DNA from: Bradyrhizobium sp. WD16
GTDB lineage: Bacteria; Pseudomonadota; Alphaproteobacteria; Rhizobiales; Xanthobacteraceae
Length of the DNA: 64,000 bases
Assembly: GCF_024181725.1 (NCBI RefSeq)
Contig: NZ_CP028908.1
Location: 2,965,501 to 3,029,500 of the forward strand
Direction of reading: 5' to 3'
The position numbers and the translations under genes are program-made. This document shows positions 9,085 through 18,077 of this stretch, piece after piece; within the stretch, counting starts at the first letter, position 1, and each line of letters begins with the position of its first letter. The notes below the pieces were generated by a model. It saw nothing but the letters and a program-made list of their open reading frames with translations. It was not told the DNA's origin and did not search any database.

Positions 9085-10007
9085 GGGCGGGACTCCTGAC
9101 GATGGCCGAGCTCATCGGCCAATGCATCGGCAAACAGGCCGTCGAGCGGGAAGGCATTGGTCGGATGGGGCACGCTGCAGCACGAGCGCAGCGAATGGAT
9201 GCCGGCGCGGGCAAAGGCGCCGCGCAGCTCCGGTGGATAGAGCGCATGGGTGATCACGGCTTCGATCGAGGCGGCGCCGGCATGGCGCAGCGCCTCGGCA
9301 CAGGTGATCAGGGTGCCGCCGGAGGAGACGATGTCGTCGGCGAGCAGCATCGGGCGGCCGCGCAGGGCGGCGCGGTCGGAGAATTCGATCTCGACGCTGC
9401 GGTCGCCGCGTCGGGACTTGCGCGCCACCTGATGAGCGAGGCCGAGAAGGCCGGCGAGCTCGCCGACCCAGCCTGCCGATTCCGCGTCCGGTCCGACGAC
9501 CACGGTGGAGCGATCGTACGGTGCGGTCCTGAGCACGGCGGCGATGGCGGGCATCGCCGAGAGGTTGTCGGCCCGGATGCCGGGAAAGACGTCGCCGATC
9601 GCCGCGGTGCGGTGCAGATGGGCGTCGACGGTGACGATCCGGTCGACGGTATTCGCCAGCATGCGACCGATGGCGCGCTGGCTGATCGCCTCGCCGTCCC
9701 GGAAGGCGGCGTCCTGGCGCATGTAGCAGAGATAGGGCGCGACCAGCACGATCCGCCGACAGCCGCTGCGCCGTAACGCTTCGGCGGCGAAGAGCAGCGC
9801 GATCAGCTTGTCGTTGGGACGATCGAGCGAGGCGAAGAGGATCGTGGTCGCCGCCGCGGCGCCGATCGTGACGCGGATCTCGCCGTCCGGGAAGGCGTGG
9901 GTGTCGATGACATAAAGCGGCAGTCCAAGCCGGCGCGCCAGGCGGCCGGCTTCCTCCCGGGAGGACGACAGGGCCTGGATGCCGGCAGGCATGCCTTCTG
10001 CGCTCAT
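9081..10007 (-). CDS. ribose-phosphate pyrophosphokinase-like (PRPP synthetase family)
   Basis: A 308-residue protein with both phosphoribosyltransferase-type halves of PRPP synthetases. Visible motifs are [33 protein letters not shown] (the divalent-metal and ATP region) and the PRPP loop [14 protein letters not shown] near residue 225. It differs from housekeeping Prs: it is shorter, and the TVDLH region reads TVDAHLHRT, as in the divergent group found beside AMP-phosphorylase-like genes. Its ATG overlaps the stop of the phosphorylase (10004-10007), and its own stop overlaps the nuclease start. It may work towards ribose 1,5-bisphosphate or PRPP recycling rather than as the main Prs; this is inference from context. 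Confidence 0.83.
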   Translation of the reverse strand: MSAEGMPAGIQALSSSREEAGRLARRLGLPLYVIDTHAFPDGEIRVTIGAAAATTILFASLDRPNDKLIALLFAAEALRRSGCRRIVLVAPYLCYMRQDAAFRDGEAISQRAIGRMLANTVDRIVTVDAHLHRTAAIGDVFPGIRADNLSAMPAIAAVLRTAPYDRSTVVVGPDAESAGWVGELAGLLGLAHQVARKSRRGDRSVEIEFSDRAALRGRPMLLADDIVSSGGTLITCAEALRHAGAASIEAVITHALYPPELRGAFARAGIHSLRSCCSVPHPTNAFPLDGLFADALADELGHRQESRP

Positions 10008-11560
10008 GCCGGCTTCCCGTCCACGGGCGGATGGCCGTTGACCAGATAGCCGTTGCTGCTGCGCACTGCCGCGGCGACGAGCTCGTGCTGGGAGGCGTCG
10101 AGGGAATAGATGCGGTAGAGCGGCTCGCCCTTGTCGACGCGGTCGCCCACCTTCTTGAACAGGTCGATGCCGGCGCCCCCGTCGAGCGGCGCGCCCGCGG
10201 TGCGGGCGAGGCGGTTGAGCTGCAGGCAGTCGATGCCGGCGACAATGCCATCGGCCTCGGCGCGGACATCGAGGCTCAGGGGGCCGGGCTGGACGGCGCA
10301 GGGCGAAGGCCCCTGGGCGTCGATGATCTTCTGCATCTGCTTGAAGGCGGCGCCGCTGTCGAGCAGCTCGCGGGCGCGGGCATAGCCGCTGCCGCCGCGC
10401 AGCTGCGGGTCGTACTCCAGGAGATGCGCGGCAAGACGCAACGATTTCTCACGGAGGTCGACCGGCGCCTTCGGATCGCCCGACAGCACCGCCATGACGT
10501 CGCGCGCCTCGAGCACCGGGCCGATGCCGTTGCCGATCGGCTGGCGGCCGTCGGTCATGATCACCTCGACGGCGATGCCGAAGCGATCGCCGACGAATTC
10601 GAACAGTTTGCGCAGCCGCATCGCCTCCGCGGCATTGCCGAGTTTGGCGGAGGGGCCGACCGGCAGGTCGACCAGGAGGTGGGTCGAGCCGGCAGCCAGC
10701 TTCTTCGACATGATCGAGGCGACCATCTGTTCCCGGGTGTCGATGGAGAGCGGACGTTCGACCGAGATCAGGACGTCGTCGGCCGGCGACAGGTTGACGT
10801 GCCCGCCCCACACCAGACAGCCATGGCAGGCGGCGACGACCTCCTTCATCTCCTCGACGCCGAGATCGACCCGGGCCAGCACCTCCATGGTATCGGCGGT
10901 GCCGGCGGGCGAGGTGATGGCGCGCGACGAGGTCTTCGGGATCGTCAGGCCGTGAGCGGCGACGATCGGCACGACGACCATCGAGGTGCGATTGCCCGGG
11001 ATGCCGCCGATGCAGTGCTTGTCGACGACGATGGGGGAGGGCCAGCTCAGCCGCGTGCCGGCCTCGGCCATGGCCGCGACCAGGGCCAGCAATTCGTCGC
11101 TGGTCATGAAGCTCGCCGAACTGATCAGGAAGGCGGCGATCTCCATGTCGGAATAGCGGTAGTGGGCGACATCGTTGACGATGGCCCGGATCTCGTCGGC
11201 GCTCAGAATGCGGCCCTGGATTTTCCCCCGTACCGCATCGAGGCTTGCCGGCGGCGGCGCGGGCGTCACGGCAACGAGGCTGCCCACCGGCTCGTTGAAG
11301 CGGCGGAAGGCGGGCTGCGACAGCCCGAGCTCGTCGGGGCCGACCAGGCTGTCGTCGTCGGTGATCAGCAGGGTGGCGAGCAGGACTTTGCTGTTGCAGC
11401 GCAGCTCGACGCGGCTGAAGCCACGGAACACTTCCGGGCGCAGGGCCAGCGAGCGGCGGGAGACCACCGCGACATTTTCGCGGCCGGTGTCGAGCGCGAG
11501 GCGCGAAACGGTGAGCGGCGGCCGCGGCGGGTTTCCTCTCGCTTCGGCTCGTTGCTCCAT
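10004..11560 (-). CDS. thymidine/AMP phosphorylase family protein
   Basis: A 518-residue nucleoside or nucleotide phosphorylase. Bacterial DeoA is near 440 residues; the extra N-terminal domain of about 90 residues is what separates AMP phosphorylase and its bacterial relatives. The glycosyltransferase-family-3 core shows [19 protein letters not shown] and [20 protein letters not shown], the phosphate and base binding segments. The C-terminal pyrimidine-phosphorylase-like domain has [18 protein letters not shown]. Family enzymes release ribose 1-phosphate or ribose 1,5-bisphosphate by phosphorolysis. It is the first gene of an overlapping three-gene operon, with an FNR/FixK-type box 65-78 bp upstream of its ATG at 11560. 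True substrate (AMP or thymidine) is not resolved by sequence. Confidence 0.86.
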   Translation of the reverse strand: MEQRAEARGNPPRPPLTVSRLALDTGRENVAVVSRRSLALRPEVFRGFSRVELRCNSKVLLATLLITDDDSLVGPDELGLSQPAFRRFNEPVGSLVAVTPAPPPASLDAVRGKIQGRILSADEIRAIVNDVAHYRYSDMEIAAFLISSASFMTSDELLALVAAMAEAGTRLSWPSPIVVDKHCIGGIPGNRTSMVVVPIVAAHGLTIPKTSSRAITSPAGTADTMEVLARVDLGVEEMKEVVAACHGCLVWGGHVNLSPADDVLISVERPLSIDTREQMVASIMSKKLAAGSTHLLVDLPVGPSAKLGNAAEAMRLRKLFEFVGDRFGIAVEVIMTDGRQPIGNGIGPVLEARDVMAVLSGDPKAPVDLREKSLRLAAHLLEYDPQLRGGSGYARARELLDSGAAFKQMQKIIDAQGPSPCAVQPGPLSLDVRAEADGIVAGIDCLQLNRLARTAGAPLDGGAGIDLFKKVGDRVDKGEPLYRIYSLDASQHELVAAAVRSSNGYLVNGHPPVDGKPA

Positions 11561-11624
11561 GTCCAGTCCTCGTCTTCTGCGCCGCCCAACACTGTTGTCG
11601 ATAGTCGCCGTCGGGCCAAGGGTC

Positions 11625-11638
11625 TTGATCTAGATCAC
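11625..11638 (-). promoter_or_regulatory. FNR/FixK-type box upstream of the phosphorylase operon
   Basis: The sequence TTGATCTAGATCAC matches the FNR/FixK consensus TTGAT-N4-ATCAA at nine of ten defined positions. Its centre is about 71 bp upstream of the phosphorylase start codon, so with a leader of about 30 bases it would sit near -41, the usual activating position. No other gene on the left reads away from it; the + strand neighbour at 11818 is a remnant. This suggests low-oxygen induction of the operon, which remains a prediction. Confidence 0.55.
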
Positions 11639-11817
11639 AACCGGCGGGGTGGCGGTTATTGTGCCGGTCAGGCCGCGCCGACGGGCGGCCTGCAGCAAGT
11701 CCGCTTGACCGGAGCCGGCGGCAGTGAAACTTGCGCCCAATGCCGGAAGCCCAGGCGGCGACCGGCCCTCCAACGACGACCATACAAAGAAAAATCCGTC
11801 GGGAGGAATTCGAGCCC

Positions 11818-12116
11818 ATGACGACCGCGACGAGCACCGCGCCGCAATCCCGGCTGCGCAGCAACACCATTGCCGACGGCTTCCGGCGCGCCGCTTCGGC
11901 CTGCCCGACCCGAAATGGATCGAGGCGGTCACCGCGATCGTGGTGTTGCGGCCGGGCCACGCGCCCGACGAGGCTGGTCTGATTGCCCATGCGCGCACCC
12001 GGCTTGCCCCGTTCAAGGTGCCGAAGAAGGTGATCTTCGCCGACAAGTTGCCGCGCAACACCGCCGGCAAATTGCTCAAGCGCGAGTTGCGGGCGCACTA
12101 CGCCAAGGCGGGGTGA
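11818..12116 (+). pseudogene. acyl-CoA synthetase remnant (N- and C-terminal ends joined out of frame)
   Basis: From an ATG at 11818, behind a good Shine-Dalgarno (GGGAGGA), comes a typical N-terminal stretch (RLRSNTIADGFRRAA). After about 26 codons the reading changes frame, and the next recognisable sequence is the extreme C-terminal domain of AMP-forming acyl-CoA synthetases (FGLPDPKWIEAVTA, FKVPKKVIFADKLPRNTAGK with the catalytic Lys region, ending at 12116). The central 400 or so residues, including the AMP-binding P-loop, are absent. A single internal deletion that joins the ends in different frames explains this best. The piece is not expected to make a working enzyme. Confidence 0.8.
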
Positions 12117-12169
12117 AATCCGATTGTTCGCCACGGCGTCGTCGGCCCAGGCGCGTCCCACCCGCCGCC

Positions 12170-12410
12170 GTCATCGCCCGACTTGATCGGGCGACCCAGT
12201 ACACGGGGCGCCGATGGAGCACACTGCGTCGGCTGCTGTGCACCATTGCGACGACACGGCGTACTGGGCCCTCCACTTTCGTGGAGGGCGACAGCGATGT
12301 GCGGCGACGCCATGCCCGCCACACGCTCCATCGTCATGCCCGCGCTTGCCCGCCTCTCCGCAAGAAAGACGTAGATGACCGGCACGAAGCCCGGCCATGA
12401 CGAGGGTCTC
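12170..12410. repeat. degenerate palindromic intergenic repeat
   Basis: The gap 12117-12419 holds no gene but several inverted repeats. CGCCCGA/TCGGGCG flank 5 bases at 12175-12193. CCCAGTAC at 12195-12202 pairs with GTACTGGG at 12261-12268. CCCTCCAC-TTTC-GTGGAGGG is a perfect 8-bp hairpin at 12269-12288. Short GTCATG/CATGAC-type ends follow towards 12410. From memory, elements of this appearance are widespread in Bradyrhizobium intergenic DNA. It may also serve as a terminator between the remnant on the + strand and the M20 gene on the - strand. Confidence 0.6.
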
Positions 12411-12419
12411 GCTTTCACG

Positions 12420-13706
12420 CTACCCCGCCGCCTCCACCCCGCACCACTCGGCGATGAACAGCGCGATCGCGGTGGTGACGCGCCGGAGCGAGGCGAGGCT
12501 GACGCGTTCGTCGAAGCCGTGAAGGTTTTCGCCGATCGGCCCATAGCACAGCGTCGGGATCTGATCGAACAGCGCATAGACGCGGGCGTCGAGATAAGAG
12601 AGCGCGGTGAAGCTCTCGAGTGCGCCGCCGGTCGCGGCCTGATGGGCGCGGGCCAGCACCGCCTCGGCCTCCGAGCCCTCCTCGAGCACATAGCCTTCCG
12701 CCTGAAAGCCGTTGAAGGTGACGGTCGGCGGGATGTTGGCGAGAAAGCCGTCGGCGCGGGCGAAGGCGGCGACACGGTCGGCGACCTCGCGCATCGCGGC
12801 CTGCGCGCTCGTTCCGGGCACGATCGAGATGCGGCAGTCGACCTTGCACCAGCACGGCACCGAGGAGGCCCAGTCGCCGCCGGCGATCTTGCCGATATTG
12901 AGGTTGACCGGATGGGGAACGTCGCGGAAATGCGGCTGCGCCGTCGCCCTCTCGTTCCACTCCGCCTCGAGCCGGCGCAACTCGCCGATGACGCGATAGG
13001 CCGCATCGATGGCGTTGCTGCCGGCGCCCATGCGCTGCACATGGACCGGCACGCCGCGAACCTCGATATGGAACCAGATTACGCCGATATTGGCCCGCAC
13101 CAGCATTTCGTTTTCCGGCTCCGGGATCAGTGCCGCATCGGCGCGATAGCCGCGCAGATGCGTCATCAGCGCGCCGTTGCCGGTGGATTCCTCCTCGACC
13201 ACCGACTGGACATAGACCGTCGCCGCCGGTTGCAGGCCGGCGCGGCGCAGCGCATCGAGGGCGAAGATGTTGGCGGCGTGGCCGGCCTTCATGTCGGCGC
13301 CGCCGCGGCCGTAAAGCCAGTCGCCCTCGATGGCCGGCTCGAACGGCGGGTGGCTCCACATCGATGCCGGCCCCTCCGGCACGACGTCGACATGGGCCTG
13401 CAGGATCAGCGAGCGGCCGGTCTCCTGGCGCGGGCGATGGATGCCGACGACGATCGGCGCCTCGGAATGCTCGGGGCTGAAGGCGCCGCCGCCGGGATGG
13501 CGTTCGATCGCGCTGCGCTCCATGGCGAAGCGTTCCATGGTGTAGCCGCGGTCGCGCAAGGCGCGGAAGACGAAGTCCTGGACCGCATGCTCCTCGCCAC
13601 GCCGCGAGGGAAAGCGGATGAAGTCGCGGGTGAAGGCGATCTGGGCATCGAAGCCGTCGGAGACGGCGGCAGCGATGCGGTCGCGCACCGAAGGATCAAG
13701 CGGCAT
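12420..13706 (-). CDS. M20 family metallopeptidase (ArgE/DapE/ACY1-like)
   Basis: A 428-residue di-zinc amidohydrolase. Metal motifs are QAHVDVVPEG (first His and Asp), GRGGADMKAG (bridging Asp), the catalytic EEESTGN, and the late His of the C-terminal segment. Family members hydrolyse N-acyl amino acids such as acetylornithine or succinyl-diaminopimelate. The start at 13706 is the Met directly before PLDPSVRDRIAAAV; the open frame upstream overlaps the next gene and lacks a signal. It is the last gene of a set with a histone-deacetylase-like hydrolase and a GntR regulator on the same strand, divergent from a peptide-type ABC importer, so its substrate is probably an imported N-acylated compound. 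That last point is inference. Confidence 0.84.
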   Translation of the reverse strand: MPLDPSVRDRIAAAVSDGFDAQIAFTRDFIRFPSRRGEEHAVQDFVFRALRDRGYTMERFAMERSAIERHPGGGAFSPEHSEAPIVVGIHRPRQETGRSLILQAHVDVVPEGPASMWSHPPFEPAIEGDWLYGRGGADMKAGHAANIFALDALRRAGLQPAATVYVQSVVEEESTGNGALMTHLRGYRADAALIPEPENEMLVRANIGVIWFHIEVRGVPVHVQRMGAGSNAIDAAYRVIGELRRLEAEWNERATAQPHFRDVPHPVNLNIGKIAGGDWASSVPCWCKVDCRISIVPGTSAQAAMREVADRVAAFARADGFLANIPPTVTFNGFQAEGYVLEEGSEAEAVLARAHQAATGGALESFTALSYLDARVYALFDQIPTLCYGPIGENLHGFDERVSLASLRRVTTAIALFIAEWCGVEAAG

Positions 13707-13755
13707 TGGGGAGAACCTTTCGAAAACAGGAACTGCGGGCGAGAAGCTCGGCGGC

Positions 13756-14781
13756 TCAGCGCGCGCTCTCGAAACCTTCGAGGAAGGCGGCGAGATTGTC
13801 GCCGAGCACATCGGAGAGATAGCCGCCTTCCTGCACCAGCACGGTCGGCAGGCCGAGCCGGGCCACCGCCGCGCCGATGCGCCTGAAGCCGGGCGTCGTG
13901 ACCTTCAGCGCGGCCAGCGGATCGTGCTCGGAAGCGTCGAGCCCGAGCGCCACCACCAGCGCGCCGGGGGCGAAGCTGGCGATGGCGCGGGCCGCGCCTT
14001 CGAAGGCGGCGAGATAGCCGTCGTCGCCGGTGCCGATGGCGAGAGGAATGTTGAGATTGGTGCCGAGGCCCGGGCCTTCGCCGCGTTCATGGGCATAGCC
14101 CCAGACGAAGGGATAATAGGCCACCGGATCGGCGTGGATCGACACCGTGTAGATATCGGGCCGGGCATAGAAGATGCCCTGGGTGCCGTTGCCGTGATGG
14201 ACATCGACGTCGAGAACGGCGACGCGCGCATGCGCCTGGCGCAGGTGGGCGGCGGCGATCGCGCTGTTGTTGAGGAAACAGAAGCCGCCGGCCATGTCGC
14301 GGTAGGCGTGATGGCCCGGCGGCCGGCACAGGGCGTAAATCGCATCCTCGCCGTCGAGCACGAGCTGGGCCGCGGTGGCGGCGACGTCGGACGCCGCGCA
14401 GGCGCCGGCCCAGGTGCCAGGGCCGATCGGGCAGGCGGTGTCGGCGGTGTGCCAGCCGAGCTTGCCGACGATATGGCTCGGATAGGTCGCCGCGTGCCGC
14501 ACCGGATGGATGTTGGCGATCATTTCCGGGCCGGCATCGCCGAGCGCGAGCCATTGCTCCCAGGCGGTGGCGAGGAAATCGAGATATTCGGGGCTGTGGA
14601 TCTGGGCGCGCGGGCCCTGGCCGAAGGCGGTCGGCGCAACCAGCGTGTGCCGGCCCTTGGCGAGACCGTGCAGCAGCCGGTCGGCGCGTTCCGGCTGCTC
14701 GGTGGTGCGCTTGATGACGCCGCGCACCAGGAAGAACTGAGGGTCATGGCTGCGATGGGCATCGCTGTAGACAGCTTTCAC
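13756..14781 (-). CDS. histone deacetylase family protein (acetylpolyamine amidohydrolase-like)
   Basis: A 341-residue zinc-dependent deacetylase, close in length to bacterial acetylpolyamine amidohydrolases. Active-site features are RPPGHHAYRD (the His-His pair), GGFCFLNNSAIAA, the zinc ligands in VLDVDVHHGNGTQGIFY, and ALGLDASEHDPLA (third ligand Asp). The late tyrosine region is LVQEGGYLSDVLG. Start is GTG at 14781, overlapping the GntR stop (GTGA, 14778-14781), so the two are translationally coupled. The enzyme probably removes acetyl groups from small amines such as acetylputrescine. The neighbouring importer and the M20 hydrolase fit a route for using N-acetylated nitrogen compounds. 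Confidence 0.86.
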   Translation of the reverse strand: MKAVYSDAHRSHDPQFFLVRGVIKRTTEQPERADRLLHGLAKGRHTLVAPTAFGQGPRAQIHSPEYLDFLATAWEQWLALGDAGPEMIANIHPVRHAATYPSHIVGKLGWHTADTACPIGPGTWAGACAASDVAATAAQLVLDGEDAIYALCRPPGHHAYRDMAGGFCFLNNSAIAAAHLRQAHARVAVLDVDVHHGNGTQGIFYARPDIYTVSIHADPVAYYPFVWGYAHERGEGPGLGTNLNIPLAIGTGDDGYLAAFEGAARAIASFAPGALVVALGLDASEHDPLAALKVTTPGFRRIGAAVARLGLPTVLVQEGGYLSDVLGDNLAAFLEGFESAR

Positions 14782-15485
14782 CGTGAGACTCCATTGCCGA
14801 GGTTCGGGATATCACGGACCAGCCGACCGACTTCGGTCCATGCTGTGCCGATGTGATGGTCGAGGTGGGCGCCGATGCGCTCGGGGTAGCCCTGCTCGAT
14901 GGCGGCCAGCAGCGGCTCGTGGGTGGCGGCGATGCGGCGCGGATCGTCGTAGAGCCGGCCGATCAGCCCGATCACCATGCGCAGTTCGGAAGCGAGGTCG
15001 TCGAAGATCCGCAGCAGCCGCCGCGAGCCGGCGATCTCGCAGATCAGGCGATGGAAGCTGTAATCCTCCTCCACCTGTCGCGACGGATCGTCGAGTTCGG
15101 CGGTCTCGTACAGCACCTCGAGCTGACGGCGCAGCGCGCGCCGATTGGCCGGCGTCAGGTTCCGTGCCGCGAGCACTGCGGCGTGGCGCTCGACGCAGAG
15201 GCGCAGGTCGTAGATCTCGTCGATGTCGGTGACGTCGAGCTTGCGCACGAAGAAGCCGCGGCGCGGATGTGACACCAGCAGTCCCTGGCGTTCCAGGAGC
15301 CGTGCCGCCTCGCGCACCGGAGCGCGGCTGATGCCGAGCTCGCGGGCGACGCCGGCCTCCACCACCTTCGCACCGGGCGACAGCCGGCCCTCGATGATGG
15401 CTTCGGTCAGTCGGCGCGCGACCTGACCGACGAGGTCGCTATCGGTGAGCGCGTTGAGGCCGACTGGCGGCGCGACAGGTCGCAT
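14778..15485 (-). CDS. GntR family transcriptional regulator (FCD/FadR subfamily)
   Basis: A 235-residue regulator. The N-terminal winged helix spans about residues 15-80 (LTEAIIEGRLSPGAKVVEAG, LGISRAPVREAARLLERQG, HPRRGFFVRKL). The C-terminal FCD ligand-binding domain follows, with metal-type residues in DYSFHRLI and in HLDHHIG near the end. The start at 15485 is the Met before RPVAPPVGLNALTD; no strong ribosome site is seen, so it could be slightly different. It is coupled to the deacetylase gene and divergent from the aldolase-transporter operon, separated by 163 bp that hold a TGTCGACA palindrome. Such layout usually means it controls both directions. Confidence 0.85.
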   Translation of the reverse strand: MRPVAPPVGLNALTDSDLVGQVARRLTEAIIEGRLSPGAKVVEAGVARELGISRAPVREAARLLERQGLLVSHPRRGFFVRKLDVTDIDEIYDLRLCVERHAAVLAARNLTPANRRALRRQLEVLYETAELDDPSRQVEEDYSFHRLICEIAGSRRLLRIFDDLASELRMVIGLIGRLYDDPRRIAATHEPLLAAIEQGYPERIGAHLDHHIGTAWTEVGRLVRDIPNLGNGVSR

Positions 15486-15529
15486 GAGGAGGTTTCCGTT
15501 TGTTCTCGCTGTACACTTTTTAAGCGTCG

Positions 15530-15541
15530 ATTGTCGACAGT
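15530..15541. promoter_or_regulatory. possible GntR operator palindrome
   Basis: ATTGTCGACAGT is a near-perfect inverted repeat centred on TCGA, between divergent genes starting at 15485 and 15649. FCD-type GntR proteins often bind short TTGT-ACAA-like palindromes, so this is a plausible autoregulatory site. Only one copy was seen, and the match could be chance. Confidence 0.35.
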
Positions 15542-15648
15542 TTAATCTTGAAGGATGGACCTGGATTGTATTGGCTGACGGTCGATGGCGCGGGACGGCT
15601 GCCGATGCAGTCATTCGCTTGCGCGTTCCAGTTGTGAGCCGTTCGACG

Positions 15649-16449
15649 ATGTCCGACCGCGCTGTCGTGTCACGCCTTTCGTCATCCGCGTCCAATGCAG
15701 GGGATGATGATGCCTGCCGTCAGGCGCGCATCGATCTCGCCGCCTGCTACCGGTTGATTCACCGCCTCGGGCTCGACGACAGCATCTACACCCACATTTC
15801 GGCGCGGCTGCCCGGCACACATGACCGGTTCCTGATCAATCCTTATGGCCTGCGCTTCGAGGAAGTGACGGCGTCAAATCTCGTCATTGTCGATGTCGAC
15901 GGCAGCGTCATCGACGATCCGGTCGGCCTCGGCATCAATCCGGCGGGCTTCACCATTCACAGCGCGGTGCATGCGACGCGCCATGACGTCGCCTGCGTGC
16001 TGCACACCCACACCGTGGCGGGCGTCGCCGTGTCGTCCCAGGCCGACGGACTGCTGCCGCTCAACCAGTGGTCCATGCAGTTCACCGGCAGGCTCGCCTA
16101 TCACGACTACGAAGGCATCGCGCTCGACCTCGACGAGCGCTCGCGCCTCGTCGCCGATCTCGGCGACAAATTCGTCATGGTGCTGCGCAATCACGGCCTG
16201 CTCACCTGCGGCCGCTCGATCGGCGAAGCCTTCAAGCTGATGCACAATCTCGAACGCTCATGCCGGGCGCAGCTCGCGATCCAGGCTGCCGGCGCGCCGG
16301 TCGCGCGCCTCTCCAATTCGGTCGCGGTCAAGGCTGCCGGGCAATATGCCGCCGGCTATGACCGCATCGAAGTGCAGGGCCAGCCGGACACCGAATGGGC
16401 GGCGTTCAAGCGCATGCTCGATCGCAGCGATGCCGGTTATGCCGACTGA
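15649..16449 (+). CDS. class II aldolase/adducin family protein
   Basis: A 266-residue protein with the class II aldolase fold. It has the strand-loop THISARLPG, the glycine-proline region LINPYGLRFEEV, the zinc-binding HTHT (VLHTHTVAGVAV, near residue 120) and the third histidine in LRNHGLLTCGRS near residue 183. Members include fuculose-phosphate aldolase, ribulose-phosphate epimerase and many uncharacterised decarboxylases. The ATG at 15649 is chosen because the conserved domain begins shortly after; an in-frame extension upstream would cover the regulatory region. It is the first gene of a set with a peptide-type importer 23 bp downstream. The substrate is unknown. Confidence 0.82.
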   Translation: MSDRAVVSRLSSSASNAGDDDACRQARIDLAACYRLIHRLGLDDSIYTHISARLPGTHDRFLINPYGLRFEEVTASNLVIVDVDGSVIDDPVGLGINPAGFTIHSAVHATRHDVACVLHTHTVAGVAVSSQADGLLPLNQWSMQFTGRLAYHDYEGIALDLDERSRLVADLGDKFVMVLRNHGLLTCGRSIGEAFKLMHNLERSCRAQLAIQAAGAPVARLSNSVAVKAAGQYAAGYDRIEVQGQPDTEWAAFKRMLDRSDAGYAD

Positions 16450-16471
16450 CAGGTCACGACGGGGGACGAGG

Positions 16472-18016
16472 ATGCTGAAGCGTGTAATGCTGGCCGTGAT
16501 GCTCACCTCCAGCGCGGGCGCCCTGGCGCAGGAGCCGAAGGCCGGGGGCGTCGTCAACGTCGTGATCCAGCCCGAGCCGCCCGGCCTGATGGTCGGCATG
16601 GTGCAGAACGGTCCGACCCAGATGGTGGCCGGCAATATCTTCGAGGGCCTGTTGCGCTACAGCCCGAAGCTCGAGCCGCTCCCAAGCCTCGCCGAAAGCT
16701 GGGCCGTGAGCGACGACGGCAAGGTCTACACCTTCAAGCTCAAGCCCGGCGTCACCTGGCATGACGGCAAGCCGTTCACCGCGGCCGACGTGCTGTTCTC
16801 GATCGATTTCCTCCGTCAGAACCATCCGCGGGCCAAGAACAACCTCGCCCAGGTCGAGAAGGTCGACGCGCCGGACGATCTTACGGTGGTGTTCACCCTC
16901 AAGCAGCCGTTCGGGCCCTTCCTCGGCATCTTCGAGGTCGGCTCGCTGCCGATGATTCCCAGGCACATCTATGAAGGCACCGACTGGAAGACCAACCCCG
17001 CGAACAACGCGCCGATCGGCACCGGTCCCTTCATGTTCAAGGAATGGAAGAAGGGCGCCTTCATCCATCTCGTGAAAAATCCCAACTACTACGTGAAGGG
17101 CCGGCCCTACCTCGACGATATCTACTGGCAGGTCATTCCCGACGCGGCGGCGCGCTCGGTTGCCTTCGAGACCGGCAAGGTCGACGTGCTGCCGGGCGGC
17201 TCGGTGGAGAATTTCGACGTGCCGCGCCTCGCCAAGCTCAAGGACACCTGCACCACCGGCGCCGGCTGGGAGTTCTTCAGCCCGCTCGCCTGGATGTGGC
17301 TCAACAACCGCGGCGGGCCGACCGCCAACAAGAAGTTCCGCCAGGCGGTGATGTTTGCGGTCGATCGCAACTTCGCCAAGGACGTGATCTGGAACGGCTT
17401 CGGCAAGGTCGCCACCGGCCCCGCGGCCTCGACCATCAAGTATTACACCGCCGACGTGCCGAAATACGACTATGACCCGGCCAGGGCCAAGGCGCTGCTC
17501 AAGGAGGCGGGCTACAACGGCGAGAAGGTGCGCCTGATGCCGCTGCCCTATGGCGAGACCTGGCAGCGCTGGGGCGAGGCGGTGAAACAGAATCTCGCGG
17601 ACGTCGGCATCAATGTCGAGATGGTGGCGACCGACGTCCCCGGCTCCAACCAGAAGCTCGGCGACTGGGACTACGACATCGGCTTCAGCTATCTCTATCA
17701 ATACGGCGATCCGGCGCTCGGCGTCGGCCGCAACTACGTCTCGAGCCAGATCTTCAAGGGCGGTGTCTTCAACAACGTCGAGGGCTATTCCAATCCCGAG
17801 GTCGACCAGCTCTTCGCCGACGGCGCGGCGGCGCCTTCGGACGCCAAGCGCAAGGAGATCTACGAGAAGGTCCAGAAGATCCTGGTGGAGGACGTGCCGG
17901 TGGCCTGGCAGCTCGAACTGCAATTCCCGACCATCAGCCGCTGCTACGTGAAGAACCTCATCACCACGGCAATCGGCGTCAATGACGGCTTCCGCGACGC
18001 ATGGCTCGACAAGTGA
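16472..18016 (+). CDS. ABC transporter substrate-binding protein, family 5 (peptide/nickel type)
   Basis: A 514-residue periplasmic binding protein. It starts at the ATG at 16472 behind GGGGGACGAGG and has a short signal peptide (MLKRVMLAVMLTSSAGALAQ). Family-5 signatures include LAESWAVSDDGKVYTFKLKP, GVTWHDGKPFTAADVLFS and NAPIGTGPFMFKEW. It is followed by two permease genes and a double ATPase gene, so the whole importer is present. Family members bind oligopeptides, but also opines, glutathione, nickel and sugar derivatives. Here the linked amide hydrolases hint at an N-acylated small molecule, as inference only. Confidence 0.88.
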   Translation: MLKRVMLAVMLTSSAGALAQEPKAGGVVNVVIQPEPPGLMVGMVQNGPTQMVAGNIFEGLLRYSPKLEPLPSLAESWAVSDDGKVYTFKLKPGVTWHDGKPFTAADVLFSIDFLRQNHPRAKNNLAQVEKVDAPDDLTVVFTLKQPFGPFLGIFEVGSLPMIPRHIYEGTDWKTNPANNAPIGTGPFMFKEWKKGAFIHLVKNPNYYVKGRPYLDDIYWQVIPDAAARSVAFETGKVDVLPGGSVENFDVPRLAKLKDTCTTGAGWEFFSPLAWMWLNNRGGPTANKKFRQAVMFAVDRNFAKDVIWNGFGKVATGPAASTIKYYTADVPKYDYDPARAKALLKEAGYNGEKVRLMPLPYGETWQRWGEAVKQNLADVGINVEMVATDVPGSNQKLGDWDYDIGFSYLYQYGDPALGVGRNYVSSQIFKGGVFNNVEGYSNPEVDQLFADGAAAPSDAKRKEIYEKVQKILVEDVPVAWQLELQFPTISRCYVKNLITTAIGVNDGFRDAWLDK

Positions 18017-18077
18017 GACGATTGCGGCGGGACCGGACACTGTCAGACCGTGAGACGATGAGGGAGGTCGCGCGCTG

